64,000 bases of DNA from JAFDZV01 sp035549015 (GCA_035549015.1 DASZRW010000120.1:1-64000), one strand, 5' to 3'; counted from the stretch's first letter, positions 35,201 through 43,352 are shown. Numbers and translations are program-made. Notes: generated by a model from the sequence alone, not told the origin.

Positions 35201-35557
35201 GTGATGGATTACAGCGACACCGCCGGCGGCAAGGCGCCGGTACAGTTGACGCGTGAATCCTACTACCGTCTGTATGCCAACAACTTCGTTGGCGGCGCAG
35301 ACGAGGCGCACATGGAGGATGCCTCCTACGTAAAGCTCCGCGAGGTGCACGTCGAGTATCGATGGGGCGGCCTGCAGGACTGGGGAATCGAGACGGTGAC
35401 GTTCGGCGTCTCCGCCCGCAACCTTCATACCTGGACCAACTACTCCGGGTACGATCCGGAAGTGAACAACTTCCAGCAGGCGGAGGGACGCGGCTTCGAC
35501 TACTTCACGCTGCCGCAGACCCGCTCAGTCCGGTTCTCAATCTCGATCACCTATTAA
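32267..35557 (+). CDS. SusC/RagA-family TonB-linked outer-membrane protein
   Basis: ATG 32267 follows aggag by six bases. The 1096-aa precursor has an N-terminal charged stretch, a signal segment (LPILLLFCATGLVAQ), then the carboxypeptidase-regulatory-like domain of SusC proteins (KITGTVTDATSHNPIAGATV..., about 50-125). A TonB plug follows, 'NAIDAISGRVTGVQVTRTNGVPGAG' and 'LYVVDGTIID', then 'ILKGASAAAIYGSRAANGVVIITTKRG'. A long 22-strand-type beta barrel runs to the end. The last residues, VRFSISITY, end in an aromatic residue as BAM substrates do. With the SusD lipoprotein 17 bp downstream it forms a TonB-dependent uptake complex for glycans or peptides. No glycoside hydrolase or peptidase neighbours reveal the ligand. 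Confidence 0.95.
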   Translation: MGISTTTCGSAWMGSTHHARTRARKGARGWLPILLLFCATGLVAQEEQKITGTVTDATSHNPIAGATVILTGTNFGAVADRNGKFTINRVPVGSYTVEARAVGFTRVSKKTSVAAGQTATVNFELASAPLQQNEIVVLGLSGETDRKKLGNVIGSVEGTEVAHAVTPNAIDAISGRVTGVQVTRTNGVPGAGTYITIRGRKTISGGSEPLYVVDGTIIDNSSVKGSDFQGGNVQMANRAVDINPSDIESIEILKGASAAAIYGSRAANGVVIITTKRGRARGDKLATVTLSSSVQTDNKVGSIPLQTIYGQTTPYQPGANGENGTPGSSSSWGAKLDPSVPTYQHDQDVFRTGVSAENTLTVSGAAGPINYLATGTWTDMQGFVVGSSLDRRSVRFNLGAEIMPKVYIQSNSNYISIANDLPQNGSNTSGILLGSLRTPPEFDNKNYLEPDGVTQRRFGFYDNPVWTENNNTFTTDINRFIHSSSVDWSPLDWLSVNGRIGLDRYDHFNVKRLAVQSAGSANREGEVDQFRATMSTVNADLSINANKQLTDNFGLNVTLGSQTIWENSTETDGSSSSTLPFFDEIQAGSARDASSSESHAKTIGLFAQVTGTLNNRLSLTLAMRRDGSSTFGVSEKYHYYPKVSAAYTISDEPFMESSRDLLSNLRLRGSYGEAGSPTLPGAYATNFLYGTYGFPDPWDRPTSAGRDGFIGIRQSSSSPQEYVVAGNDNISPELSKEVEAGLDLGLFDNRIGLEFTYYKQNIQDLILYVPVPGSSGYDQQLRNAGKMENSGIELGLTFVPLNTADVTWHSTVNYSTYKNTVTELAIKPAGAPVTGTEFIQLEGGFTGVTNVAMVGQPLGVMRGVGWLRDINGNRVYSGDTYTDKSGKQQVAEDYFGNAYKGAPLIDPELQIIGDPNPGYTFSWNNEFTLFKDFSIGFLIDASIGQKVWNGTRGALYNFGTHGDTKDRDDPWFNDRGEAVMDYSDTAGGKAPVQLTRESYYRLYANNFVGGADEAHMEDASYVKLREVHVEYRWGGLQDWGIETVTFGVSARNLHTWTNYSGYDPEVNNFQQAEGRGFDYFTLPQTRSVRFSISITY

Positions 35558-35574
35558 TCCCGGGGCGTACGACA

Positions 35575-36948
35575 ATGAACATGAAGACTATCAATCGTGG
35601 CCTCCGGCCACTTGCGTTCGGACTGGTGATGATTGTGGGTGCTCTCGGGATCTCCGGATGCAGCATCGACGATTCGGTGAACCAGTCGCCGAACGGTATC
35701 AGCAGCGACAGGATCAAGTCGCGCGACGGCATGCTCGGCGTGCTGGTGGCTCTCCAGTCGGTGAGCGGCGACTTCTACAGCGGCGACCGCTCGCGTGTCA
35801 ACAGCATCTGGGCGTGGCAGATGGCCGGCACCGGCCAGGGCCGGCAGCAGCCGGTTGGATGGAATTCCTACGTGATGGATGTGGACGGGCCTACCAACGA
35901 TAACTGGCTCAACGGTTATCGCGGCGTGAAGCTCGCGAACGATATCCTCACGATCGCTCCTACGGTGAACTTCGGCGGCGACAACGACAAGGCCCGCGCC
36001 ACCATCATGGGGATCGCCGAGGTGTACAAGGCGATGATCTTCGGCGAACTTGCCGCGACATACGGATCGATCCCCATCGAGATCGACGGGTTCACTCCCG
36101 CACAGTTCGTGTCGCAGTCGCAGGCGTACGACGAGGTGCAGCGTCTTCTCTCGAGCGCTCTCGCACGCTTCGACAACGCAACCACGATTCAACAGGATCT
36201 GAACTTCCAGGGCGACGGCGCGAAGTGGAAGGCGGTGATCCATTCGCTGAAGGCCCGCTACTTCCTCCATGTGAAGAAGTACGCCGAGGCGTTGAACGAG
36301 GTGGGGAACGGCATTGCCGATCCAACCGGCAACCTGATGGCGATCTACACGGACAATCCGAACGAGGTCTCGCCATGGGGACACTGGACCGGCAACGAAG
36401 GGGAGCCGATCAAGGTGGAGAAGACCTACATGGATCTGCTGAAGAGCGAGGTTGGCGACAAGCGGCTGGACGAGTACTTCAACAAGAATGCCGACGGCAA
36501 CTATCTCGGCTTCGCCGCGCACGGCGAGGCGGGAGCCACGGCCGACGAGATGAACCCGGACAAGGTATCCGGCCTGAAGAAGTACAGCCAGTTCGCCGAC
36601 GACTTCCCGTTCATCACCTATGAGGAGAACGTGTTGATCCGCGCGGAGTGCGAGGCGCGTGTTGGCGCGCTTCCGAACGCCGTTACCGCGGTCAACGTGA
36701 TTCGAACGGAGGCAGGCCTTCCGGATTTCGCATCCACCGACAAGGATGCAACGATCGCAGAGATCCTGAAGCAGAAGGATCTTCAGCTTTTCCTCGAAGG
36801 ACAGACCTATACGGATCAGCGGCGCACCGGCACAACGGCGGAGCCGAACGTTCCGAAGCGCTGGATCTACCCGTCGAGCGAGAAGAACGCCAACCCGAAC
36901 ACGCCGGCGGACAACGACGCGCTCGTGAACGTGCTCGTTGGCCCGTAG
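35575..36948 (+). CDS. SusD/RagB-family outer-membrane lipoprotein
   Basis: ATG 35575, 457 aa, 17 bp after susC. The N-terminus is a lipoprotein signal, with lipobox LGISGC at about residue 25-30. Helical TPR-like segments follow, as in SusD proteins: 'GVKLANDILTIAP', 'AEVYKAMIFGELAATYG', 'SLKARYFLHVKKYAEALNEV', 'ENVLIRAECEARVGAL' and 'AVNVIRTEAGLPDF'. The C-terminus has the usual 'QTYTDQRRTG...RWIYPSSEKNANPNT' block. It is the surface lid that captures substrate for the SusC pore. The protein is close to the shorter end of family length. Confidence 0.94.
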   Translation: MNMKTINRGLRPLAFGLVMIVGALGISGCSIDDSVNQSPNGISSDRIKSRDGMLGVLVALQSVSGDFYSGDRSRVNSIWAWQMAGTGQGRQQPVGWNSYVMDVDGPTNDNWLNGYRGVKLANDILTIAPTVNFGGDNDKARATIMGIAEVYKAMIFGELAATYGSIPIEIDGFTPAQFVSQSQAYDEVQRLLSSALARFDNATTIQQDLNFQGDGAKWKAVIHSLKARYFLHVKKYAEALNEVGNGIADPTGNLMAIYTDNPNEVSPWGHWTGNEGEPIKVEKTYMDLLKSEVGDKRLDEYFNKNADGNYLGFAAHGEAGATADEMNPDKVSGLKKYSQFADDFPFITYEENVLIRAECEARVGALPNAVTAVNVIRTEAGLPDFASTDKDATIAEILKQKDLQLFLEGQTYTDQRRTGTTAEPNVPKRWIYPSSEKNANPNTPADNDALVNVLVGP

Positions 36949-37007
36949 GCTTCCCGCTTCACGGAACGTGTCCGGCATCTGTAGGGGACGATGGGCACGA
37001 TCATCGA

Positions 37008-37038
37008 CGGCCCGGCCTGCTATGTGCAGCCCGGGCCG
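37008..37038 (+). terminator. Hairpin after susD, probable terminator
   Basis: cggcccgg-c-ctgc (37008-37020) pairs with gcag-c-ccgggccg (37026-37038) around a 5-nt loop. The downstream T-run is poor, so termination may be partial. Confidence 0.5.
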
Positions 37039-37077
37039 TTCGAATGAATCGGTTCGCTTCCGAATCGGTTCGCTTCG

Positions 37078-37085
37078 TACCTTTG
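37078..37085 (+). promoter_or_regulatory. Candidate FCB-type -7 element (TACCTTTG) for prfB
   Basis: cgTACCTTTGCGGG is an exact TAnnTTTG match, 75 bp upstream of the prfB start codon and after the susD hairpin. Confidence 0.45.
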
Positions 37086-37160
37086 CGGGATTCATTCATC
37101 GGCGCGGCGCCATGCCGCCGGCGCCACCGATTCAGACACAGAGCAACAACGGCAACAGCG

Positions 37161-38292
37161 ATGTACGAGAACATTGAGGATAGACTGAACGAACAGCGCC
37201 TGAAGATCACCGACCTGCGGAGGTATCTTTGACATCGAACGCAAGGAACGTGATATAGCGGAGATGGAGGCACGGTCGCAGGCGCCGGGCTTCTGGGACG
37301 ACAACGTGGCCGCACAGAAGGTGATGCGCGAGATAGCAACACGCAAGGAGTGGGTGGAGCAGTGGAAGGCGGCCAGCCAGGCTGCCGACGATATCGGTGC
37401 GCTGATCGAGCTCGGGCGGGAGGCGGAGGATGATTCCATGGCGGGCGAACTGGAGACGGAGCTCTCCAGGCTCGGCGGGATGGTGGAGGGACTGGAGTTC
37501 CGCAACATGCTCTCCGACCCCGATGACGTGCGAGACGCCATCCTGAAGGTGCAGGCGGGAGCCGGTGGAACGGAGGCGCAGGACTGGGCACAGATGCTGC
37601 TCCGGATGTACATGCGCTGGGCGGAGCGGAAGGGATACGGCATCGCGCTGCTCGACGAGCAGGAGGGGGATCAGGCCGGGTTGAAGTCCGCCTCCATCGA
37701 GATCACCGGGCCGTTCGCGTTCGGCAATCTCAAGTCCGAGAACGGTGTGCATCGTCTGGTGCGCATATCGCCGTACGATTCGGCCGCGCGGCGGCATACG
37801 TCGTTCGCGTCCATCTTCGTCTATCCGGTCGTGGATGACGACGTCGCCGTGGAGATCAATCCGGCCGACGTGACGCTCGAGACATTTCGTTCGGGCGGCA
37901 AGGGGGGGCAGAACGTGAACAAGGTGGAAACGGCCGTGCGCCTGCGTTACGACTACACCAGCCCGCGCGGCGACAAGCATCAGATCATCGTGAGCTGCCA
38001 GGAGGAGCGTTCGCAGCTCCAGAACCGCGAGCGCGCGATGAAGATGCTGAAGTCCGAAGTGTACGAGATCCTCCGGCGCGAGGAGGAGGAGCGGAAGGCC
38101 GCGATCGAGGGGGCGAAGAAGAAGATCGAGTGGGGGAGCCAGGTGCGCAACTACGTGTTCCAGCCGTACACGCTCGTGAAGGATACGCGCACCGGCGAGG
38201 AGACCGGCGACGTCCAGGCCGTGATGAACGGTGAGATCGATCAATTCATCAAGGCCTACCTGATGGAGTTCGCAACGCCGCCGGGGGATTGA
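37161..38292 (+). CDS. prfB: Peptide chain release factor 2 (programmed +1 frameshift)
   Basis: The gene is in two frames: 37161-37229 (23 codons, MYENIEDRLNEQRL...) and 37231-38292, joined by a +1 shift at CTT TGA C. Together they give 376 aa. RF2 recognises UGA and UAA and triggers peptide release; low RF2 lets ribosomes pause at the in-frame UGA and shift, so the protein controls its own level. The second part contains 'FRSGGKGGQNVNKVETAVRLRYD' with the catalytic GGQ. The codon-recognition tripeptide, normally SPF in RF2, is SPY here (37768-37776, in 'VRISPYDSAARRHTSF'). Treating either frame alone as a gene would be wrong. Confidence 0.96.
37221..37233 (+). promoter_or_regulatory. prfB +1 frameshift signal
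   Basis: An internal Shine-Dalgarno-like gaggt/aggt lies three bases before CTT TGA C, the standard RF2 autoregulatory slippery site. The ribosome shifts from CTT to read TGAC as GAC. Confidence 0.93.
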
Positions 38293-38536
38293 GAGCGCCG
38301 GTGCGGCGATGCGCCCGAGGTTCGAGGCGTTCCGGGAGAGACATCGTACGTCATCGCGAGAGGCGCGGCACGTTGGGCCTGAGTTGTACTCAGGCCCCAT
38401 TCTTCCGATGACGATCGCGGAGTCACACTCCGCGATACCAGACCGAAGTGCTATCAGGAATCGATTCCCTCTGTACGTAGCGATCGAACCGGAGCCGCTT
38501 CTCAACGCACCGCATGCATTGGAGTGCCGTGCGTGA
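38293..38536. other. Intergenic region with paired hairpins
   Basis: A 244-bp spacer downstream of prfB. Its main content is the twin palindrome described at 38375-38436. No gene is visible. Confidence 0.5.
38375..38436. repeat. REP-like pair of perfect 10-bp hairpins
   Basis: gggcctgagt-tgt-actcaggccc (38375-38397) and atcgcggagt-cac-actccgcgat (38414-38436) are two perfect stems with 3-nt loops, sharing a GAGT-NNN-ACTC tip and spaced 16 bp apart. This form is typical of REP-type palindromes mobilised by Y1 transposases. No T-run follows either, though they may also stabilise the prfB mRNA. Confidence 0.6.
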
Positions 38537-38779
38537 TTACTCGTCGGGTGTATGGTCCGACGCGTCCCCGGCATCGGAGGAACGCCGGCCGGCACGCTCG
38601 CGCATGTAGGAGCGCGCAACGAACGCCGACGCGACGAGGAAGATCGCCATCAATCCCACCTCGATCCAGTCCGAGAGTATCCACGACCTGAACGCCACCG
38701 TGCCGCCGTTCGATGCGACCCAGAGATCGGCCATGAGAATGCCCGCAAAGAAGAGGAGGGCAGCGATGATCGGTTTCAT
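38537..38779 (-). CDS. Small two-helix membrane protein
   Basis: 80 aa from ATG 38779 to TAA at 38537-38539. Two hydrophobic segments, IIAALLFFAGILMADLWVA (about 4-22) and EVGLMAIFLVASAFVARSYM (about 40-60), are followed by a charged tail (RERAGRRSSDAGDASDHTPDE). The orderly membrane topology with a charged cytoplasmic tail argues that this is a real gene rather than a chance frame. I do not recognise the family. It is divergent from the methyltransferase gene and shares its upstream region. Confidence 0.6.
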   Translation of the reverse strand: MKPIIAALLFFAGILMADLWVASNGGTVAFRSWILSDWIEVGLMAIFLVASAFVARSYMRERAGRRSSDAGDASDHTPDE

Positions 38780-38889
38780 GTGACGTCACGTGAGTACTGT
38801 GTCCGGGCCGGCCGTGCGGCTGCGTCGCGAAAGATACAACGGCTGCATCCTCTTATGCGCGGCCGCGGCCTGGAAGAGCGGGGCTCCCC

Positions 38890-38920
38890 TTCGCGCACCT
38901 CTGCGTCCTTCGCGGTGCTT
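38890..38920. repeat. Dispersed 'cctttgcggt' repeat, copy C (half-site)
   Basis: ttcgcgcacctctgcgtccttcgcggtgctt matches the right arm of copy B with a few changes. The left arm is missing, so this is a single half-site. Confidence 0.5.
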
Positions 38921-38969
38921 CATCCAACACGCCGATGCAGCGGAGGATGCTGGCTGCGCGGGACTTCCG

Positions 38970-38977
38970 TATCTTCG
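38970..38977 (+). promoter_or_regulatory. Candidate -7 element, nearly leaderless start
   Basis: ccgTATCTTCGCCGG ends only a few bases before the ATG at 38985. If this element is used, transcription would begin at or just before the start codon. Confidence 0.4.
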
Positions 38978-38984
38978 CCGGTCT

Positions 38985-39641
38985 ATGAGCACAGCGGACT
39001 ACTATCGTCAGAAGGATGCATCCTATTATGCGCTGGTGCGCTACGATGTGATCGGAATGATTCCGCACGGAGTTCGCCGCATGCTGGACATCGGCTGCAG
39101 CAACGGCGCAACCTCCGCCGTAGCCAAGGAGCAGCTGGGGATCGAGGAGACGGTGGGGGTGGAGCCGTTCGCATCCAGCGCGGCGCTGGCGGCCGGGCAT
39201 ATGGATCGCGTTCTCACCGCGGACATCGAGGCGTTGGACGATCTGGGCTTCCCGGATGGATACTTCGACTGCATCATCTGCGCCGACGTGCTGGAGCACC
39301 TGCGCGATCCCTGGGCCGTACTCCGTTTCCTCCGCCGGTACCTGAGCGACGATGGATGTCTCATCGCCAGCATCCCGAACATCCAGCACATCGTTCCCCT
39401 GCTGAAGATGGCGCGCAATCGTTTCGAGTACGAGGAACACGGCATTCTGGACCGGACCCATCTCCGATTCTTCACGCTCCACACCATGGTCCGCATGTTC
39501 ACCGATGCCGGATTTGCCGTGGAGAAGGTGGAATCGAATCGCAGCAACAGTCTGCCGTACCGGCTTGCCACCATCGCCACGCTCGGCCTCTTCCGCCCGT
39601 TCACCGTCTTTCAGTACCGCCTGCGCTGCCGCAAGGCGTAA
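38985..39641 (+). CDS. Class I SAM-dependent methyltransferase
   Basis: ATG 38985, 218 aa. The SAM-binding motif I is 'RRMLDIGCSNGATSAVAKE' (about 31-49), the acidic end of strand 2 is 'GVEPFA', and motif II/III is 'YFDCIICADVLEHLRDPWAVLRFL' (about 97-120). The form 'DVLEHL' with 'HLRFFT' further on is typical of methyltransferases acting on glycan or lipid-linked sugars (Methyltransf_23/11). The C-terminus contains a hydrophobic 'TLGLFRPFTVFQY'. The acceptor is unknown. It converges with an acyltransferase gene only six bases away, and both could act in surface polysaccharide decoration. Confidence 0.9.
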   Translation: MSTADYYRQKDASYYALVRYDVIGMIPHGVRRMLDIGCSNGATSAVAKEQLGIEETVGVEPFASSAALAAGHMDRVLTADIEALDDLGFPDGYFDCIICADVLEHLRDPWAVLRFLRRYLSDDGCLIASIPNIQHIVPLLKMARNRFEYEEHGILDRTHLRFFTLHTMVRMFTDAGFAVEKVESNRSNSLPYRLATIATLGLFRPFTVFQYRLRCRKA

Positions 39642-39647
39642 CACGCG

Positions 39648-40322
39648 TCAACGTTCGCGCCACTCGATCCCCTCGCGCATGATCGCGCCGGGCTGCCCTC
39701 CGATCACCGCATTCGGCGTTGAGAGCGCACGCGATATCAACGATCCCGCCGCAACAACGCAGCCGTCCGGAATCACCGCTCCTTTCAGTATCAGACTCCT
39801 GCAGCCGATCCACACATGCTCGCCGATTACCACCGGGGTGTCGGGGTTCAGATGGGCGCCGTTCGCGTCGTGAATCGGATGGAAGTCCGTATCCATTATC
39901 TGAATGTCCCACGAGAGGAGCGAGCCGGCTCCGATCGTTATTGCGCAGTGGCTGATGATCGCGGTCTCCGCGGTGATGTTCACGTCATCACCAACGGTGA
40001 GGACCGCGCCCGTGTGAACGGAGAGCTTGGTGCCATGCCCCATTCCGCAGCGCCCCTTGAACACGACGCTCCCGCCGACATCCCAGATGGAGCGCGAGCG
40101 ATGCTGGTCGAAGATGCTTACCTGCCCGAACCCCAGATGGATCATGCGCGGCCGCACCGGCCCCTCGATCGCGACGGATCCCTTCATCCGAAACAGCCAG
40201 ACGCGATGCGATACGATGATCGGGAACTTCAGCGCGTCGCGCAGCGGCAGATACCGGAGATTGAAGAGGATGGTCTTCGGGAGAGCGAGGAGGAAGAGGA
40301 TGACGGAGCGAAGCGTCGGCAT
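39648..40322 (-). CDS. Hexapeptide-repeat acyltransferase (left-handed beta helix)
   Basis: ATG 40322, 224 aa. The centre and C-terminus contain hexapeptide repeats, 'VLTVGDDVNITAETAIISHCAITIGAGS' and 'VVIGEHVWIGCRSLILKGAVIPDGCVVAAGSLISR', ending with the common 'NAVIGGQPGAIMREGIEW'. These form the triangular prism of maltose/galactoside acetyltransferase-type enzymes, which work as trimers using acetyl-CoA or similar donors. The N-terminal 70 residues carry a hydrophobic helix and a variable region. It likely O-acetylates a sugar of the surface polysaccharide. Confidence 0.9.
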   Translation of the reverse strand: MPTLRSVILFLLALPKTILFNLRYLPLRDALKFPIIVSHRVWLFRMKGSVAIEGPVRPRMIHLGFGQVSIFDQHRSRSIWDVGGSVVFKGRCGMGHGTKLSVHTGAVLTVGDDVNITAETAIISHCAITIGAGSLLSWDIQIMDTDFHPIHDANGAHLNPDTPVVIGEHVWIGCRSLILKGAVIPDGCVVAAGSLISRALSTPNAVIGGQPGAIMREGIEWRER

Positions 40323-40427
40323 GGATCGGTTCGGGAAAGGCTCGGAGCTCCTGCCACAACCGGCTGGAACCGGTCTGCCATCAGGTCTTGCAGCGACTAT
40401 GGAGAGGAACTCCTGGAGAGCGCGTTG

Positions 40428-41939
40428 CTATGTGCGGCCTCTGCGCGTGCCGAAGATACGACCGATCGAGCGACGGAGCACGCTCAGCAGCAGTGCGAGG
40501 AGCGATTGTCCGGCCTGCGACGACCGCATCCCCAGCATCATGTGCAGATCGTGGATGTCGGTTCGCGACAGCCGGCTGGTTGCGGAGTCGATGGCGGTGG
40601 AGGCGGAGAGCACGTCCTTCAGGAGCTCGTTCAGGCGATTCGCCATCTCCTGCAACTGGCGCATCTGCGACTCGGACCCGCCGGACTTCAACAGCATCTG
40701 TACGTGTTCGTACAGCAGCGCCGCCTCGCGCAGGGCATCCGCATCGATCCCTTCCTGAAAATCCTCCTCCACCTCCGCAAGCAGTTCGCGGATCTCGTCG
40801 ATCTCGCTCTCACGCAGCGTGAAGATCGCGTCGGAGGAGATGTCGTCCACGTTGACGAAGACGGAGGAGAGCTCCTCGATCTCGCGTCCGTAGCTCTTCT
40901 TCAGTTTGTCCGTGATGGACGATCGCACCTGCTCCACGCGGCGCGCCAGCGAGAGGGCCTTGTCCGACGATGTCTTGCTTACCTGCGCGCGAGCGATGCG
41001 CAACTCCTCCTCCAGTTGCACCAGGTTGCGCTGCTCCGCGCTGGAGCCGCGGCGTGCGAGGTCGTGCAGCAGCTTGTCGTCCGGGATGATGGTGGCGTTG
41101 CCGATCTTGATCGTGCTGATGCGGATCGTGTCCCCCAGCGCGGTGCGAATCTTCTCCACATCCAGATGGCAGGCGCCGTCCGTCACCATCAGGATCTCAG
41201 CGCCGGAAAGCGTGGACTGCGCCCGGATGTCGTCCGCAGCCTGAAGAATCGCGCGCTCCATCACCGTGCCGTTTCCCAGCCTGCTGAGGCGCATGACGTA
41301 GCGGATGAGGCTCCACAGCCCGCTGCTGTCCGTAGCGGTCTGCAGCGGCCCGAGATCGGTATCGAACGTGCGGAGGTAGATGTGTCCCAGCTCGCGCAGG
41401 TTGCGCTTCAGAAAGACATAGGTCACCGCCTTGGCCATCTGGAAGCGGTGGTGCGATGTCATCGAGGTGGAGGTATCGAGCAGGAGGTAGACCTTCTGCT
41501 TGAAGTTGTTCGGGGAGTAGTCCGATCCGGAGGAACCGAAGGGGATGATAACCGGCGTGCGCGGCACGTTGATCCAGAGCGAGCGCGTGGCCAGGCGATG
41601 CATGAACACTTCGTCCGGCAACAGATACTGATGCGGGAAGATCCGCTTGATGTCGCTGATGTTCTGCATCAGCGCAGCCTCGTATTCCTCGCCATGTGTC
41701 ACGTTCCGGTTGGGCACCCATTCCCGCGATGCCGGCTCGCGCTTCGGCTCCGTAATCGCGGAGACCGTCATCACCGATTCGATGGAGCGGAAGAGCGGCG
41801 AGTCCGGATCCTCCAGGACACGGGCTATCTCGAAGACCGCCGTGAAGTCCTCGGGAAGAAGTTCCTCGAGCCCGCGGAGGTAACCGAATTCCTCCATGTG
41901 CTCGAAGAAGGAGCTATGCGTGAGAACCGCATGGCGCAT
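40428..41939 (-). CDS. VWA-domain protein, partner of MoxR/RavA-like ATPase
   Basis: The ATG at 41939 overlaps the ATPase stop (TGATG), giving 503 aa. A von Willebrand factor A domain (about 145-310) has the MIDAS motif in 'KVYLLLDTSTSM' near 152, with 'GNGTVMERAI' and 'EILMVTDGACH' as later metal-site segments. The C-terminal 180 residues are Glu/Leu-rich helices likely to form coiled coils. The pairing follows the RavA-ViaA/MoxR-VWA scheme, in which the ATPase and VWA partner assist maturation or insertion of large complexes. Here the VWA domain is central rather than at the C-terminus as in ViaA. The target is unknown. Confidence 0.88.
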   Translation of the reverse strand: MRHAVLTHSSFFEHMEEFGYLRGLEELLPEDFTAVFEIARVLEDPDSPLFRSIESVMTVSAITEPKREPASREWVPNRNVTHGEEYEAALMQNISDIKRIFPHQYLLPDEVFMHRLATRSLWINVPRTPVIIPFGSSGSDYSPNNFKQKVYLLLDTSTSMTSHHRFQMAKAVTYVFLKRNLRELGHIYLRTFDTDLGPLQTATDSSGLWSLIRYVMRLSRLGNGTVMERAILQAADDIRAQSTLSGAEILMVTDGACHLDVEKIRTALGDTIRISTIKIGNATIIPDDKLLHDLARRGSSAEQRNLVQLEEELRIARAQVSKTSSDKALSLARRVEQVRSSITDKLKKSYGREIEELSSVFVNVDDISSDAIFTLRESEIDEIRELLAEVEEDFQEGIDADALREAALLYEHVQMLLKSGGSESQMRQLQEMANRLNELLKDVLSASTAIDSATSRLSRTDIHDLHMMLGMRSSQAGQSLLALLLSVLRRSIGRIFGTRRGRT

Positions 41940-43255
41940 CAGTGAAGCGGCGTCTCGATGCTGTTGCGAACGTTGAAGATCACGTGTGCGTCGTACTGAA
42001 GCTTCGAACGAAGCTCGCGCACCTCGTCCGTTGCCGGCTGGAATCGCTCCAGGTACTCGGTCACGAGGCGGCGGTTGTTCTCCACGGCCACATCGGCCAT
42101 GCCGAACGCCTCGCGGGCCCACTCGCGCAGCGTCCGCTTGATCGGCATGTTCTCGATGTTCGTGATCGGCTGGCCGAGCAGGTCCGGCTGCGCCTTCAAC
42201 TGATCCAGCAGCGCCTTGAAATCGAGCAGCGTCTTCAACTGCTCCATTGCCTGGCTTGCGAGGAACTGATGCTGCAGTGTCTGCGTGGCCTTGTTCCAGG
42301 CGGTGCGCTCGTCATCCAGCCCGACGGTGGTGAAGAGAACGTAGAGCTTGTCCACGTCGCTCTGCGTCACCGTTGTTCGCCCGTGCATGAAGGCGATCGC
42401 GCGAAGCAGGTCGAACGCCTTCACCTGCTTGCGCGGGGAGATGTAGTAGTCGCGTTGATGAGCGGCCGGAGAGCCCTGCGCCAGACTGCGGTTGCGGAGC
42501 TCCTCGTAGTATCGTATCACGATGTTGGCATAGTAGGCGATCTCGTTCGGCACGGTGATCTGCATGATCGGGCTCACACCCTGGCAGATGCGGGTTACCT
42601 CCACGAGTGTGGAGAACGATATCCGCTTCGCGGGAACCACGGGCTGGCCGCCGTGCATCAGATACTGCTGCGAGATGCGGTACTGATGATAGGGATCCTT
42701 GTCCGGGAACACCACGGACTGGTAGGTGAAACGGTCCAGCAGCGCCTCGGTGATCTCGCTGATGCGCAGGTAGTTGGTTGCGGCAATCACCGTATGGATG
42801 GCCGCGCGCTGCCGCTGAACGCCGAGAATCAACTCGCGTTCGTTGAGAAGGGAGAGAAGGGCGCGGAGGGTGAAGTCGTTGGCATCGAAGATCTCGTCGA
42901 TGAATCCGAACTCGCTCTCCACGAGCGACCCTTCCGTGTTGTGAACGATCTTCCCCAGCTTCAACTCCTCCACGTTGAGGCCGCCGAAGTAGGTGTCCGG
43001 CTGCTGCTCCTTCGAGGCCTGCACCTTGAAGTAGCGTGCATCGGTGAACATGAGGAATACCTGTTCGGTCAGCAGCGACTTGCCGACACCGGTGCGGCTC
43101 TGAATCAGCGCGTGCTCGCCCGTCAACAGGGCGCAGAAGAGCTGTTCGATCACGTCGGTGCGATTGATGACGCGGCGGTTGACGAAGTCGATGGCGTCCT
43201 GGAGGTCGAGGATAACCTGCTGGGAGTTGAATGCAGTGCTGGCAGCTTCTGTCAC
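41939..43255 (-). CDS. MoxR/RavA-like AAA+ ATPase
   Basis: Start chosen at GTG 43255, ten bases after aaggag; GTG 43264 is too close to that site. 438 aa. Walker A is 'ALIQSRTGVGKSLL' (about 50-60; SRTGVGKS replaces the usual GPPGTGKT), Walker B 'FGFIDEIFDAND', sensor 1 'IAATNY', and arginine finger in 'ALLDRFTYQS'. The insertion and C-terminal helical lid are as in RavA-type MoxR proteins. It probably forms a hexamer working as a chaperone with the VWA protein, to which it is coupled by a TGATG overlap. A -7-like element on the minus strand (43345-43352) is its likely promoter. Confidence 0.9.
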   Translation of the reverse strand: MTEAASTAFNSQQVILDLQDAIDFVNRRVINRTDVIEQLFCALLTGEHALIQSRTGVGKSLLTEQVFLMFTDARYFKVQASKEQQPDTYFGGLNVEELKLGKIVHNTEGSLVESEFGFIDEIFDANDFTLRALLSLLNERELILGVQRQRAAIHTVIAATNYLRISEITEALLDRFTYQSVVFPDKDPYHQYRISQQYLMHGGQPVVPAKRISFSTLVEVTRICQGVSPIMQITVPNEIAYYANIVIRYYEELRNRSLAQGSPAAHQRDYYISPRKQVKAFDLLRAIAFMHGRTTVTQSDVDKLYVLFTTVGLDDERTAWNKATQTLQHQFLASQAMEQLKTLLDFKALLDQLKAQPDLLGQPITNIENMPIKRTLREWAREAFGMADVAVENNRRLVTEYLERFQPATDEVRELRSKLQYDAHVIFNVRNSIETPLH

Positions 43256-43344
43256 GGAGCGCACTCTCCTTGGTTGGCGGAACCGGTATGAAGGATCTGC
43301 CGATCCGGCGGCCGGGGGTGCGAAGGCCCTGCCGGGTCAACGGG

Positions 43345-43352
43345 CGAATATA
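43345..43352 (-). promoter_or_regulatory. Candidate -7 element for the ATPase/VWA operon (TATATTCG)
   Basis: The minus strand reads acgTATATTCGCCCG, 90 bp upstream of the ATPase start. It is an inverted copy of the element at 43396 serving the divergent gene. Confidence 0.45.

Noticed and set aside
32276..35428. 1050-codon minus-strand frame opposite susC
   Set aside because: The plus strand encodes an unmistakable SusC protein, and the antisense frame has no recognisable features.
37161..37232. prfB as a pseudogene split by a stop codon
   Set aside because: The CTT TGA C site with an upstream Shine-Dalgarno-like sequence is the conserved programmed frameshift, so the gene is intact.
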